Source: Saccharofermentans sp. (lineage in GTDB: Bacteria > Bacillota_A > Clostridia > Saccharofermentanales > Saccharofermentanaceae). From it: a stretch of 41,921 nt of DNA. The stretch lies in NCBI GenBank assembly GCA_024695565.1, contig JAILHX010000098.1, forward strand, positions 1 through 41,921. Reading direction: 5' to 3'. A model generated the notes under the pieces. That model searched no databases, was not told where the DNA came from, and saw nothing but the letters and a program-made list of their open reading frames with translations. Positions 7,401 through 16,208 of this stretch are shown in pieces (position 1 is the first letter of the stretch; every line of letters begins with the position of its first letter). The position numbers were made by a program, and so were the translations under genes.

Positions 7401-7410
7401 CACAATTGTG
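7401..7410. promoter_or_regulatory. 10-base perfect palindrome in the dut-hydrolase gap
   Basis: CACAATTGTG is a perfect palindrome in the 71-base gap between the dut stop and the hydrolase start. I could not place a good promoter around it, so a regulatory role is only possible. The gap contains no terminator. Confidence 0.2.
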
Positions 7411-7422
7411 GCAATTCTATCG

Positions 7423-7917
7423 TTAATTTACGCCACTTGAGCCGAATCCGCCGCCTCTGTCTTCGCCGATAGCCTTAACGTTATCAGACTCGATGAACTT
7501 GCAGTATTCAACCTTTGCTACGACCATCTGGGCGATCCTGTCGCCTTTTCTGATCTTATATGTGCCGTGCACACAGCCCTTCTGATCGATGGTAAGAATA
7601 TCTGAAACACCTTCTTCGACCATAAATGAATCGTTAAAAACGATTACGTTTACTTCGTCCCTGTATCCGCAGTCGATAGTTCCGGGGCTGTTGGGGATCC
7701 TGAGAGGAGTCTTAAGAGACAGACCGCTTCTGGGTCTTATCTGCACTTCATAGCCGTATGGAATGGCAAGCTTTATGCCTACGGGAACAAGCGCTGCCCT
7801 GCCGGGTTCGATTATTACTTCCTCTGCAGCATATAGATCCATTCCGGCATCGCCGTCATGAGCATAAGCAGGCAGCTTAGCGTCTTCCCTGCACTTCTCG
7901 ATATAGATTTCAATCAT
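7423..7917 (-). CDS. dut: Deoxyuridine 5'-triphosphate nucleotidohydrolase (dUTPase)
   Basis: This 164-residue trimeric-type dUTPase hydrolyses dUTP to dUMP and pyrophosphate, keeping uracil out of DNA and feeding thymidylate synthesis. All five motifs are present in order: DAGMDLYA (I), RPRSGLS (II), GTIDCGYRDEVNV (III), GDRIAQMVV (IV) and the glycine-rich RGGGFGSSG tail (V). In motif III the usual YRGE reads YRDE. ATG 7917 is chosen over a frame open to 7983. It has GGGAGGA well placed upstream, starts at the normal MIEIYIEK, and overlaps the U32 gene stop by 8 bases (ATGATTGA). Confidence 0.93.
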   Translation of the reverse strand: MIEIYIEKCREDAKLPAYAHDGDAGMDLYAAEEVIIEPGRAALVPVGIKLAIPYGYEVQIRPRSGLSLKTPLRIPNSPGTIDCGYRDEVNVIVFNDSFMVEEGVSDILTIDQKGCVHGTYKIRKGDRIAQMVVAKVEYCKFIESDNVKAIGEDRGGGFGSSGVN

Positions 7918-10288
7918 GGCTTGATCCTCCCGGCATAATTGTATAGTTGCAGATAACGTTAAATCCCATATCAGCGATCGCATCAGCGTAATTCTGATCT
8001 ATCAGGTTCTTGGCTCTTCCGTAGATCGCACATGAACAGTCAACAGGATGAGGGATCACCAAAAGCTTTGTTTCTTCAGGTTTTCTTCCCGGTCTCATCT
8101 CGAAAACAGAATTAGCAGAACAGAAGTTACAAGGTCTCTGATTCCTTCCGCAGGCGCAGAAGTCAGACTGCATCCACGGGATCATTCCGTCTGAATGAAC
8201 GATTATCGTAGGGTTCTTCTCTTCTATATCTACCGTCTCAGTAAGTGTTCTTAACTGCTGGATAAGGTCATCTGCAGATACCTCATAAGAAGGCATAACA
8301 GCGTCAGCATACCCGATAGCATAAGATAAAGACTTACTGCTGTAGATATTGGTCCCGGCAGATGCAAAATGCATAAGGTCACCATTTAAGAATTTACGGT
8401 CAGTAAAAAGTTTGGAAGACATAACGGCCTTAAATCCTGAACCTAGATCAGCCTTAAGATCATTAATTACGCTGTCGATCACTTTGTTGAGCTTATCGTG
8501 ATGGAAATCAGGAAGCATCAGAACGAGTTCTGCACCCTGATCCTGAACGAATTCCGTGATCTCGTGATACAGATCCGGGTTTGCAAGATCGTAAATGCTG
8601 AACGCATAAAGATCCGCGCCTTCTTCTAAGAGATCCTCATTATTCCTTAATACAGGATATGTATACATGTTCTTGATATCGCCCGTTGTCTCAGATTCCT
8701 GACCGAACACTTCGGAATCTTCAACATAATCAGTTCCATAGCTTCTCTTAAATGAATTGACGACATTTACTTCAAGCTTTAAGAGAAGTTCTCTTCTTAA
8801 TGCATTGATCAGGCTTACAGGGCACATAAAAGAATCAATGCCTGTAAATTCAACGGAATCAACAGTAAAAGCAGTATCCAGAGTTTTAGACAGCTGCTCG
8901 ATTATCCTGCTCTTATCAAGTTCTCTTCCCTCGTAATCGTTCGGAACTACTATAAAGGATTCAGCACTTATATCCCCTGCCAATCCGTCTGTTACAGTAG
9001 CTTTGGCCAAAATCTCAGAACCCTTGTTATCGAGCACAATCCTGACATGCGTTCTTCTTAATGCCTGCTTAGGGATTACGGTCTCGTGGTTCATAAGGAA
9101 CACTTCGTAACCGGGCTTAAGCTTCTTGATCATGTCGGGATGAAGTCCCTTTATGTTAAGACCCGTTAATCCCTGGTTGACCTTTCCTACAGGGAAAGAA
9201 CATATCTCTTTGTGGTTATCTCTTATAGACAGGAAATCGCCTTTATCGGGCGCTACGGCGCCTGATTTGATCCCTACGGCTACGACACCGTTCGCATTAT
9301 CCAGACGGCTTATACGGCCTATTCTGACGCCATACTTGCCGGGATATTCTCCAGACAGGATATGGTCATCCTTGCTGCCGCTCAAATACTGGGAAGTAAA
9401 AGATCCGCCCCTGTTGAAGTTAATGAGAAGCTCAGCCTTGATCTCCTTGATAAGATCATTGTTGAGGTTTCCTTCATAATAAGCATCTATCATTCTGCGG
9501 TAGCAGTAAACGGCAGATCTGACATAGTTGGCATCACGCATACGGCCTTCTATCTTAAGGCTCTTAACGCCGCTTCTGATAAGTCTTGCAAGGTAATCAG
9601 TCACATCCCTGTCTTTAGGTGATATGAGATGACCTTCTCTTAATCTCAAGCCGTCATTTGATAGCGAATAATCTTCACGGCAGGGCTGTGCGCAGGAACC
9701 TCTGTTGCCGGATCTCGTACCGCTCTTATTCATTGCGGAGAAAAGACAGAGTCCTGATGCACAGATACATACTGCTCCGTGCGCAAATACTTCAGTCTCT
9801 AAATTGTATTTTGCGGCTGTCTTGGTCCTGTTCTCGATCTCGTCACAGGATAATTCCCTGGGGAGCACCACGCGGTTTGCGCCTAACGCAGAGAGCTTCA
9901 TGAATTCATCTGAAGAATAGACGTTCATCTGCGTACTGCAGTTGATGATGACATCAGGAAAATCTGCCGCAAGCTTTGTAAGGACAGCCAGGTCCTGAAC
10001 GATAAGCCCGTCAACTCCGATGTTAACAGCTTCTGCTATCGTCGGATAGAATACTTCGAATTCGGAATCACTCATCAGGGTGTTAACCGCGAGGAAAACC
10101 TTCGAAGATCTGGCATGAGCATAGTTCACGCCTTCTTCCAATTCATCAAGCGTGAAGTTATCTGCTGAAGATCTTGCGGAATATTCCTTAAGTCCTAAAT
10201 AAATACTGTCAGCTCCGCTGTCTACGGCTGTCTTGAGTATCTCGAGATTACCGGCGGGAGCAAGAAGTTCAATCTTGTTCTTTCTCAT
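7910..10288 (-). CDS. Peptidase U32 family protein (RlhA/PrtC-like)
   Basis: This 792-residue protein begins with the U32 barrel: ELLAPAGNLEILKTAVDSGADSIYLG at 7-32. The family signature EVFAHGAVCICASGLCLFS at 166-184 is followed by SGNRGSCAQPCREDY at 193-207. Cys174, Cys181, Cys199 and Cys203 are the likely iron-sulfur cluster ligands. The rest is the long U32 C-terminal region, with further Cys clusters (CACG...C..C and DCSC near 735-775). U32 members hydroxylate 23S rRNA (RlhA), act in tRNA or ubiquinone hydroxylation, or are called collagenases. The rRNA/tRNA type is the more plausible role for this full-length cytosolic form. The start lies inside the 3' end of zapA (20-base overlap) with only a weak ribosome binding site, implying coupling. 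Confidence 0.9.
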   Translation of the reverse strand: MRKNKIELLAPAGNLEILKTAVDSGADSIYLGLKEYSARSSADNFTLDELEEGVNYAHARSSKVFLAVNTLMSDSEFEVFYPTIAEAVNIGVDGLIVQDLAVLTKLAADFPDVIINCSTQMNVYSSDEFMKLSALGANRVVLPRELSCDEIENRTKTAAKYNLETEVFAHGAVCICASGLCLFSAMNKSGTRSGNRGSCAQPCREDYSLSNDGLRLREGHLISPKDRDVTDYLARLIRSGVKSLKIEGRMRDANYVRSAVYCYRRMIDAYYEGNLNNDLIKEIKAELLINFNRGGSFTSQYLSGSKDDHILSGEYPGKYGVRIGRISRLDNANGVVAVGIKSGAVAPDKGDFLSIRDNHKEICSFPVGKVNQGLTGLNIKGLHPDMIKKLKPGYEVFLMNHETVIPKQALRRTHVRIVLDNKGSEILAKATVTDGLAGDISAESFIVVPNDYEGRELDKSRIIEQLSKTLDTAFTVDSVEFTGIDSFMCPVSLINALRRELLLKLEVNVVNSFKRSYGTDYVEDSEVFGQESETTGDIKNMYTYPVLRNNEDLLEEGADLYAFSIYDLANPDLYHEITEFVQDQGAELVLMLPDFHHDKLNKVIDSVINDLKADLGSGFKAVMSSKLFTDRKFLNGDLMHFASAGTNIYSSKSLSYAIGYADAVMPSYEVSADDLIQQLRTLTETVDIEEKNPTIIVHSDGMIPWMQSDFCACGRNQRPCNFCSANSVFEMRPGRKPEETKLLVIPHPVDCSCAIYGRAKNLIDQNYADAIADMGFNVICNYTIMPGGSSHD

Positions 10289-10856
10289 CTGTTTTCAAAT
10301 GTTCGAACAGACCGTTATTGACCTTGCTGGCAAGCTCTTCCATAGGCGTAGGCTTGATGTTGGGATCTCTTCTCTCCTCAGCATGAGCAGCCTTCTGCTT
10401 ATAGTAGATAAGCTCTGTCTTCAAAGTGCTGTTCTCATTCCTTAATGTGATAAGTCTGTCGCAGGCTTCGAAAAGCGACATTATCGCGGTCTTGTTCGTT
10501 GCAATATAAGGGTTGTTCTCTTTTGTCTCGTTATAGATCTCGTCAGCTAATTCGCCGACCTTCTTAATCCGGTCGTATCCTGCATCACCGCTTCTTACGA
10601 GATACTGGACACCGCCGATTGTTATCTGGGCACTCTCTTCCTTGGGATTGGTCTCTTCCTTGGAGGACTTGGTGCGTGCCTGGATCTTATCTTCTAATGT
10701 TATGTACTTCTTCTCAGTGACGGTCTTGGCCTTGATCTCACCTTTGTAGAGCTGTTTATACTCAACGATCGCGGGGGCTTGTGCATCCTTCTTGCCCTTA
10801 CGCTTGTAAGAGCCGTCTGAATATTTGCCAAGTAAGCTGGCATTGGATTTTCTCAT
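10269..10856 (-). CDS. zapA: Cell division protein ZapA with a long basic N-terminal extension
   Basis: The 195-residue product has a C-terminal ZapA domain at about 76-150. It shows ITIGGVQYLVRSGD, GYDRIKKVGELADEIYNE, and then a coiled-coil helix through ALFEACDRLITLRNENSTLKTELIYYKQK-like heptads. ZapA binds FtsZ and promotes protofilament bundling at the division site. Typical ZapA proteins are 85-110 residues. Here a 75-residue Lys-rich, probably disordered extension precedes the domain and about 30 residues follow it. GGAGGAAA lies at good spacing before the ATG. zapA next to a U32 peptidase gene is a common Bacillota arrangement, which supports the call. Confidence 0.8.
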   Translation of the reverse strand: MRKSNASLLGKYSDGSYKRKGKKDAQAPAIVEYKQLYKGEIKAKTVTEKKYITLEDKIQARTKSSKEETNPKEESAQITIGGVQYLVRSGDAGYDRIKKVGELADEIYNETKENNPYIATNKTAIMSLFEACDRLITLRNENSTLKTELIYYKQKAAHAEERRDPNIKPTPMEELASKVNNGLFEHLKTDEKEQD

Positions 10857-10898
10857 TTAAGTTTCCTCCGCTTTATTAGAAGATAATTAATTATAGCA

Positions 10899-11558
10899 TT
10901 ATATTTGTTCTGAACCTGTCAGACAATTTTCCTTAAGAAACAGCTTCAAACCGTCTATATTTGAATCGCTGTCATAAAACATTGTAAGAGTATTATAAAA
11001 ATCCAGTTTCTTATCGACCGGTATTGATAAGATACCGAGACCATTTTGAATCATAAACAGATTGACTAATAAAGTCGCAGTCCTTTTATTTCCGTCATTA
11101 AAAAACTGGGATTTGCATACATAGCAGAACAATTCCAAAGCACTGTCAATGGTTTTGTCAGCTGTAATTTCCTTGATCCTGGCATCAATAACCTCTTTTG
11201 AAGGAGGTACTTCAGGATAGTAATCCTTGCCTTCAAACAAAGGAACTCTGATAGGTTCATCATAAATGTCTCTAATGGTTCCCGCATTAATTACAGTTGA
11301 TTTACCGCAGGTTCTGTTAAGAACACAAAGAGCATTAACGTCAACATCATTATCTATGTTATCGAATATCCATCTCCACGCATTCTTAAGTTCATTAACG
11401 GCATTTATATCATCGATCGAGTGACCGCTTACGCTCATGCCGTCACAGATAGTCTGTGTCTCGGGGAAAGTCATGCCTATGCCTTCAATATTGGCAGAGC
11501 GGTAAATACTCTCTACCATGTATTTTTTGGCTAACAGAATGTTTTTGTTCTTATCCAT
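10899..11558 (-). CDS. Fic/DOC family protein with catalytic His replaced by Gln
   Basis: This 219-residue Fic-fold protein carries a class II-type inhibitory motif near the N-terminus, SANIEG at 21-26, with Glu25 as the inhibitory residue. The active-site loop normally reads HPFxxGN(G/K)R. Here it is QFFNDGNKR at 151-159, so the catalytic His is Gln151 while the anion-binding GNKR is kept. The flap region is readable around RDIYDEPIRVPLFEG. Active Fic enzymes transfer AMP or other phospho-groups to hydroxyl side chains. Without the His, ordinary AMPylation is doubtful. The protein may bind nucleotide only or use different chemistry. It lies alone between ksgA (27 bases) and zapA (42 bases), in a housekeeping run. 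GGGA precedes the start. Confidence 0.8.
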   Translation of the reverse strand: MDKNKNILLAKKYMVESIYRSANIEGIGMTFPETQTICDGMSVSGHSIDDINAVNELKNAWRWIFDNIDNDVDVNALCVLNRTCGKSTVINAGTIRDIYDEPIRVPLFEGKDYYPEVPPSKEVIDARIKEITADKTIDSALELFCYVCKSQFFNDGNKRTATLLVNLFMIQNGLGILSIPVDKKLDFYNTLTMFYDSDSNIDGLKLFLKENCLTGSEQI

Positions 11559-11585
11559 ATAAATTTCCCAATAGAAAAACTATAT

Positions 11586-12395
11586 TTATGTATCCTTCTT
11601 GATTATACACTTATAAAGCTCAGCAAACTTAAGCGGATCAAGTTCTTCCGCACGTGAGGTCGACTCTATATCAAGTTTGCAGAACGCTTTATCAATAGTA
11701 TCCTGATTTGCAATTGCTGAAAGATTTTTCTTTAAAAGCTTTCTCCTCATCGAAAAGCAGGTGTTAAGGAACTTAACAAACTCCTGCGACAGTATATCAG
11801 CGCTCTTATCCCTGCTAAAGCTTATAACTGCAGAAGTAGTTCTAGGCTGCGGTACAAAAGCCGTGTAAGGAACCTTGAACTCATAGGAATACTTTCCGTA
11901 GAGACTGCAAAGAATTGCAAGAGGTCCGTACTGCTTTGAATTAGGTCCACAGTCGATTCTGGCAATTGCTTCATCTTCCACCATGAATACCATTTTTCGT
12001 GCGCCTGAGAACTCTCCAAAGAGCCTCTTCATTATGTCTGTCATGACATAGTAAGGAATATTGCTGACGATAACATCAAACTTCTGATCCTTATCAAATT
12101 CATACTTGATGAAGTCAGCATTGATAATTTCCGCATTGCTGATATTCGAAGTCAAATATTCAGCAAGACCGCTGTCTATCTCAACGCAGGTAAGGTTACC
12201 GCAGGCTTCAGAGATTGGATAAGTGATACTGCCCAAACCCGGGCCGATCTCAAGGATATGGTCTTCCCTGTTGATTTCACAAAGAGAGACAATGTCTGAA
12301 ATAACCGTCTCATCACAAAGGAAATTCTGCCCGAATTTCACTTTGGGCAGAATTCCTTGGTCATTCATTATGTCTTTAATTGTCTCTCTGTTCAT
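11586..12395 (-). CDS. rsmA: 16S rRNA (adenine1518/1519-N6)-dimethyltransferase RsmA/KsgA
   Basis: This 269-residue enzyme dimethylates two adjacent adenines in the 3'-terminal loop of 16S rRNA, using S-adenosylmethionine. Motifs: KFGQNFLCDETVI near 20-32, SAM-binding EIGPGLGSITYPI at about 49-61, the acidic CVEID, the catalytic NIPYYVMTDI (equivalent to NLPYYI), FVPQPRTTSAVI, and the C-terminal FSMRRKLLKKNL. The gene starts one base after the purL stop (TGA-T-ATG) and has no clear Shine-Dalgarno sequence, so its translation probably relies on reinitiation after purL. Confidence 0.95.
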   Translation of the reverse strand: MNRETIKDIMNDQGILPKVKFGQNFLCDETVISDIVSLCEINREDHILEIGPGLGSITYPISEACGNLTCVEIDSGLAEYLTSNISNAEIINADFIKYEFDKDQKFDVIVSNIPYYVMTDIMKRLFGEFSGARKMVFMVEDEAIARIDCGPNSKQYGPLAILCSLYGKYSYEFKVPYTAFVPQPRTTSAVISFSRDKSADILSQEFVKFLNTCFSMRRKLLKKNLSAIANQDTIDKAFCKLDIESTSRAEELDPLKFAELYKCIIKKDT

Positions 12396-12396
12396 A

Positions 12397-15300
12397 TCAC
12401 AGGAAGTAAGCTACACCTGATTCAAAGATCTTCTGATACTTATTGCCCGGGATATTCTTTGTAAGGTCGGAATCATATCTTTCCGTATGACCCATCTTAC
12501 CCAGAACACGGCCGTCGGGTGATGTTATACCTTCGATGGCACAGATGGACCCGTTGGGGTTGAACTGTGTATCTGAAGCATAATTACCGTCAAGATCAAC
12601 GTAGCATGTAGCGATCTGGCCGTTAGCAGCAAGCTGTCTTACAAGTTCTTCAGAGCATGCAAACTTACCTTCACCGTGTGATACGGGGATCTCATAGATC
12701 TCACCAGGATTACATAGTGTGAGCCAGGGGCTCTTATTGGTCATGATCTTTGTTCTTGCATACTTGTTCTGATGTCTGCCGATGTTATTGAATGTGAGCG
12801 TCGGGCTCTCTGAAGTCATGTCACAGATCTTGCCGTAAGGAACGAGGCCTAACTTGATCAAAGCCTGGAAACCGTTGCAGATACCGAGTACAAGACCATC
12901 CCTGTTTTCGAGGAGGTCAGAAATGGAATCTGCAATGCCGCTGTTCCTCAAGGAAGCCGTAATGAACTTACCGGAACCTTCGGGTTCGTCACCTGCCGAG
13001 AAGCCGCCTGGGATCATCATGATGTTTGATTCACGGATCTTGGCTGCAAGTTCAGCGAATGACTCGTTGATATCGTTCTGGTTTCTGTTTCTTACTACGA
13101 AAACTTCTGCTTCAGCGCCTGCTCTCTCGAATGCTCTTGCCGAATCGATCTCGCAGTTGTTTCCCGGGAATACGGGGATGATTACCTTCGGCTTAGCGCC
13201 ATTGAGGACGCCGGGAGCAGCCTTGGAAGGCTTGCCGTCAGTATATACGTCGATTGCAAAAGGCATATCGGCAGACTTTGCTGATGTCGGGAAGATCCTC
13301 TCAAGCTTGCTCTCATATGCATCAAGAGCATCCTTGCCGGAGACAGTGCTTCCTGCAAATGTGAAGTCGCCGGTATCATTTGTAGTACCGAGGAACTTAC
13401 CGCCTGCCATCTCTACCTTATCAACAGCGTTGCCGTCTGCAGGGATGGCAACAATAACTGCACCAAGTGTCTTGGAGAAGAGATCAGCTTCAGTTAACTT
13501 ATCCGAGAAATCGAATCCGAGCATGTTACCGAAGCACATCTGGGCAACTCTTGCAGCTACACCTGCGCTCTTAACAACAGCTGCGTTCTTGATCTCGCCT
13601 CTGTCGATGAGTTCCTTAACTGCCTTGATAACTCTTAATACATGATCCTTCTTGTAAGAACCCTTACCGTCTCTTGCGCACTTGATGAGATAGAGTTTCT
13701 GCCCCTTGCCTGTAAGAGTTGCAGTAATTACCTTATCTGTTGTTGTCATGCCGACAGCAAAGCTTACGAGCGTCGGAGGTACGTGGATATCGTTGAACGT
13801 ACCGGACATTGAGTCCTTACCGCCGATAGCTGCCGTGCCGAAATCGAGCTGGGCCTTATAAGCACCGAGGAGTGCTGCAAGAGGCTTGCCCCATGAAGCG
13901 GGACCTGCCATTCTCTCAAAGTATTCCTGGAAAGTAAGTCTTGCCTTAAGCGGATCAACACCCATTGCAAGGAGCTTCAATAAACTCTCTACTACTGAGT
14001 TATAAGCACCGGCATAAGGGCTCCACTCCGTATAGTAAGGATCGAATCCGTAAGTCATTACCGAGCAGTCATGTGTTGTGCCGTGATCGAGCGGGATCTT
14101 TGCAGCCATGCCCTCTTCAGGTGAATTCTGCATCTTACCGCCGTAAGGCCATATAACAGTAGCAGCACCGATCGATGAGTCGAATCTCTCGATAAGACCC
14201 TTTCTGGAAGCTCCGTCCAAAGAGTTAAGCGTTCCCTTGAGGCTCTCTGCGAAGCTTCCTTCAACATAGCCGTTTGCAGGTGTGTCCAGGAATTCGCCTG
14301 TACCCTGAGGTACAACTTCAGCCTGTGCGTACTGTGTAGCGCCGTTTGTATCGATGAAGGATCTCGGGAGGTCAACGATAGTATTGCCGTTCCAAACCAT
14401 CTTCATAACAGGCTCAGCCGTAACTTCGGCAACTACAGTTGCTTCAAGGTTCTCCTTGGCAGCTGCAGCCATGAACTTATCAAGGTCTTGAGGATGAACT
14501 ACTACAGCCATTCTCTCCTGGGATTCTGAGATAGCGATCTCAGTACCGTCAAGACCGTCGTACTTCTTCGGTACGGCATCAAGATTGATGTTAAGTCCGG
14601 CAGCAAGCTCACCGATTGCAACGGATACACCGCCTGCACCGAAGTCGTTGCATCTGATGATGAGTCTTGTAACTTCAGGATATCTGAAAAGTCTCTGGAG
14701 CTTTCTCTCTGTAGGAGGATTACCCTTCTGTACCTCTGATCCGCAGGTTACAACTGACTGTGTATCGTGAGCCTTGGATGAACCGGTAGCGCCGCCGATT
14801 CCGTCACGGCCTGTTCTGCCGCCCAAAAGAACAACGATGTCACCTGCCTGAGGTCTTTCTCTGACGATATTGGATGCGGGTGCTGCACCTACAACGGCAC
14901 CGATCTCCATCCTCTTTGCGATATAACCGGGATGGTAAACTTCATCAACCAAACCTGTAGCAAGACCGATCTGGTTACCATATGAGGAATAGCCTGCAGC
15001 TGCTGTGCGGCAGAGCTTCTTCTGTGAGAGCTTGCCCTTGAGTGTAAGCTCAACAGGAACAGTAGGATCGCCTGCGCCTGTAACTCTCATTGCCTGATAT
15101 ACATAAGATCTTCCTGAGAGAGGGTCTCTGATAGCGCCGCCTAAGCATGTGGCTGCACCACCGAACGGTTCGATCTCGGTAGGATGGTTATGAGTCTCGT
15201 TCTTAAACATGAAGATGTAGTCTTCAGGCTTACCGTCGACTTCGATCCTTACCTTGATGGAGCAAGCATTGATCTCTTCGGACTCGTCGAGGTCAGCGAG

Positions 15301-16182
15301 CTTGCCGTCCTTCTTAAGCTTCTTGCCGGCGATGGTACCGATATCCATAAGACAGATGGGCTTTTGTGAGATACGGTCGCCGTAAACATCTTCTCTTGTA
15401 GCGAGATAATCTTTATATGTTTCCCTGATCTCGGCTGTGAGCTCGTCATCACCTTCGAACTTGATGTCTGTGAGGTTTGTAAGGAATGTTGTATGACGGC
15501 AGTGATCTGACCAGTATGTATCGAGAACTTTGATCTCTGTAACTGTAGGTACTCTTCCCTGCGTCTTAAAGAAATCCTGAACGAACTTGATATCAGCAAA
15601 ACTCATAGCAAGTCCCATGGACTTTCTTAAGTTTTCGAGATCATCGTCAGACATATCGAGGAAACCGTCAACGTTTGCAACTGTTGTCGGGATGTCGTAC
15701 TTGTCGATAAGTGTTGCCGGCTTCTCTGCTGATGCTTCTCTGGCCTCAACGGGGTTGATGAGATAAGACTTGATCTTCTCCTTCTCATCTTCTGATACAG
15801 AACCGTAGAATGCTATGATGCGTGCGCACTTAACGATAGGTCTTTCCTTGGCTGTCATGAACTGGATGCACTGTGCAGCGGAATCTGCTCTCTGGTCGTA
15901 CTGACCTGGCAAAGACTCGATGATGAGTACATATGCAGCATCACTGAGATCAACAGACTCATCGTAGAGGATATCTACAGGCGGTTCGCTGAATACAACG
16001 GTCTTGGCATTATCGTATTCTTCATCAGTAACACCTGATACATCGTAACGATTGATAACGCGGACTTTGTCGATGCCAGATACGTTAAGATCGTATTTGA
16101 CATCGTGAAGGATTCCGCCTGCTTCAACGTTAAAGCCTTCTTTCTTCTCGGACAGTACTCGTCTTACATCATTCTCGTTCAT
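12397..16182 (-). CDS. purL: Phosphoribosylformylglycinamidine synthase, single-chain clostridial type
   Basis: This 1261-residue fused enzyme converts FGAR, glutamine and ATP to FGAM, the fourth step of purine synthesis. The N-terminal and two AIRS-like synthetase halves are followed by a glutaminase domain. Readable motifs include DTYWSDHCRHTTFLT near 230, MFKNETHNHPTEIEPFGGAATCLGGAIRDPLSG, GRTGRDGIGGATGSS and, in the second half, AIGGKDSMSGTF. In the glutaminase domain the nucleophile is Cys1102 (GICNGFQALIKLG), with His1232 and Glu1234 (MGHTERYD) completing the triad. This layout, shorter than the gamma-proteobacterial 1295-residue form, is typical of Clostridia. AGGAGA precedes the ATG. 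It sits between htpG and ksgA rather than in a pur cluster. Confidence 0.95.
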   Translation of the reverse strand: MNENDVRRVLSEKKEGFNVEAGGILHDVKYDLNVSGIDKVRVINRYDVSGVTDEEYDNAKTVVFSEPPVDILYDESVDLSDAAYVLIIESLPGQYDQRADSAAQCIQFMTAKERPIVKCARIIAFYGSVSEDEKEKIKSYLINPVEAREASAEKPATLIDKYDIPTTVANVDGFLDMSDDDLENLRKSMGLAMSFADIKFVQDFFKTQGRVPTVTEIKVLDTYWSDHCRHTTFLTNLTDIKFEGDDELTAEIRETYKDYLATREDVYGDRISQKPICLMDIGTIAGKKLKKDGKLADLDESEEINACSIKVRIEVDGKPEDYIFMFKNETHNHPTEIEPFGGAATCLGGAIRDPLSGRSYVYQAMRVTGAGDPTVPVELTLKGKLSQKKLCRTAAAGYSSYGNQIGLATGLVDEVYHPGYIAKRMEIGAVVGAAPASNIVRERPQAGDIVVLLGGRTGRDGIGGATGSSKAHDTQSVVTCGSEVQKGNPPTERKLQRLFRYPEVTRLIIRCNDFGAGGVSVAIGELAAGLNINLDAVPKKYDGLDGTEIAISESQERMAVVVHPQDLDKFMAAAAKENLEATVVAEVTAEPVMKMVWNGNTIVDLPRSFIDTNGATQYAQAEVVPQGTGEFLDTPANGYVEGSFAESLKGTLNSLDGASRKGLIERFDSSIGAATVIWPYGGKMQNSPEEGMAAKIPLDHGTTHDCSVMTYGFDPYYTEWSPYAGAYNSVVESLLKLLAMGVDPLKARLTFQEYFERMAGPASWGKPLAALLGAYKAQLDFGTAAIGGKDSMSGTFNDIHVPPTLVSFAVGMTTTDKVITATLTGKGQKLYLIKCARDGKGSYKKDHVLRVIKAVKELIDRGEIKNAAVVKSAGVAARVAQMCFGNMLGFDFSDKLTEADLFSKTLGAVIVAIPADGNAVDKVEMAGGKFLGTTNDTGDFTFAGSTVSGKDALDAYESKLERIFPTSAKSADMPFAIDVYTDGKPSKAAPGVLNGAKPKVIIPVFPGNNCEIDSARAFERAGAEAEVFVVRNRNQNDINESFAELAAKIRESNIMMIPGGFSAGDEPEGSGKFITASLRNSGIADSISDLLENRDGLVLGICNGFQALIKLGLVPYGKICDMTSESPTLTFNNIGRHQNKYARTKIMTNKSPWLTLCNPGEIYEIPVSHGEGKFACSEELVRQLAANGQIATCYVDLDGNYASDTQFNPNGSICAIEGITSPDGRVLGKMGHTERYDSDLTKNIPGNKYQKIFESGVAYFL

Positions 16183-16208
16183 AAGGTTTCTCCTGTTGAA
16201 ATTTTTAA

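Noticed and set aside
12854..13645. 263-codon plus-strand open frame antisense to purL
   Set aside because: It lies wholly within the well-supported purL gene, has no plausible ribosome binding site or recognisable domain, and its composition is that expected of the reverse strand of a codon-biased gene.
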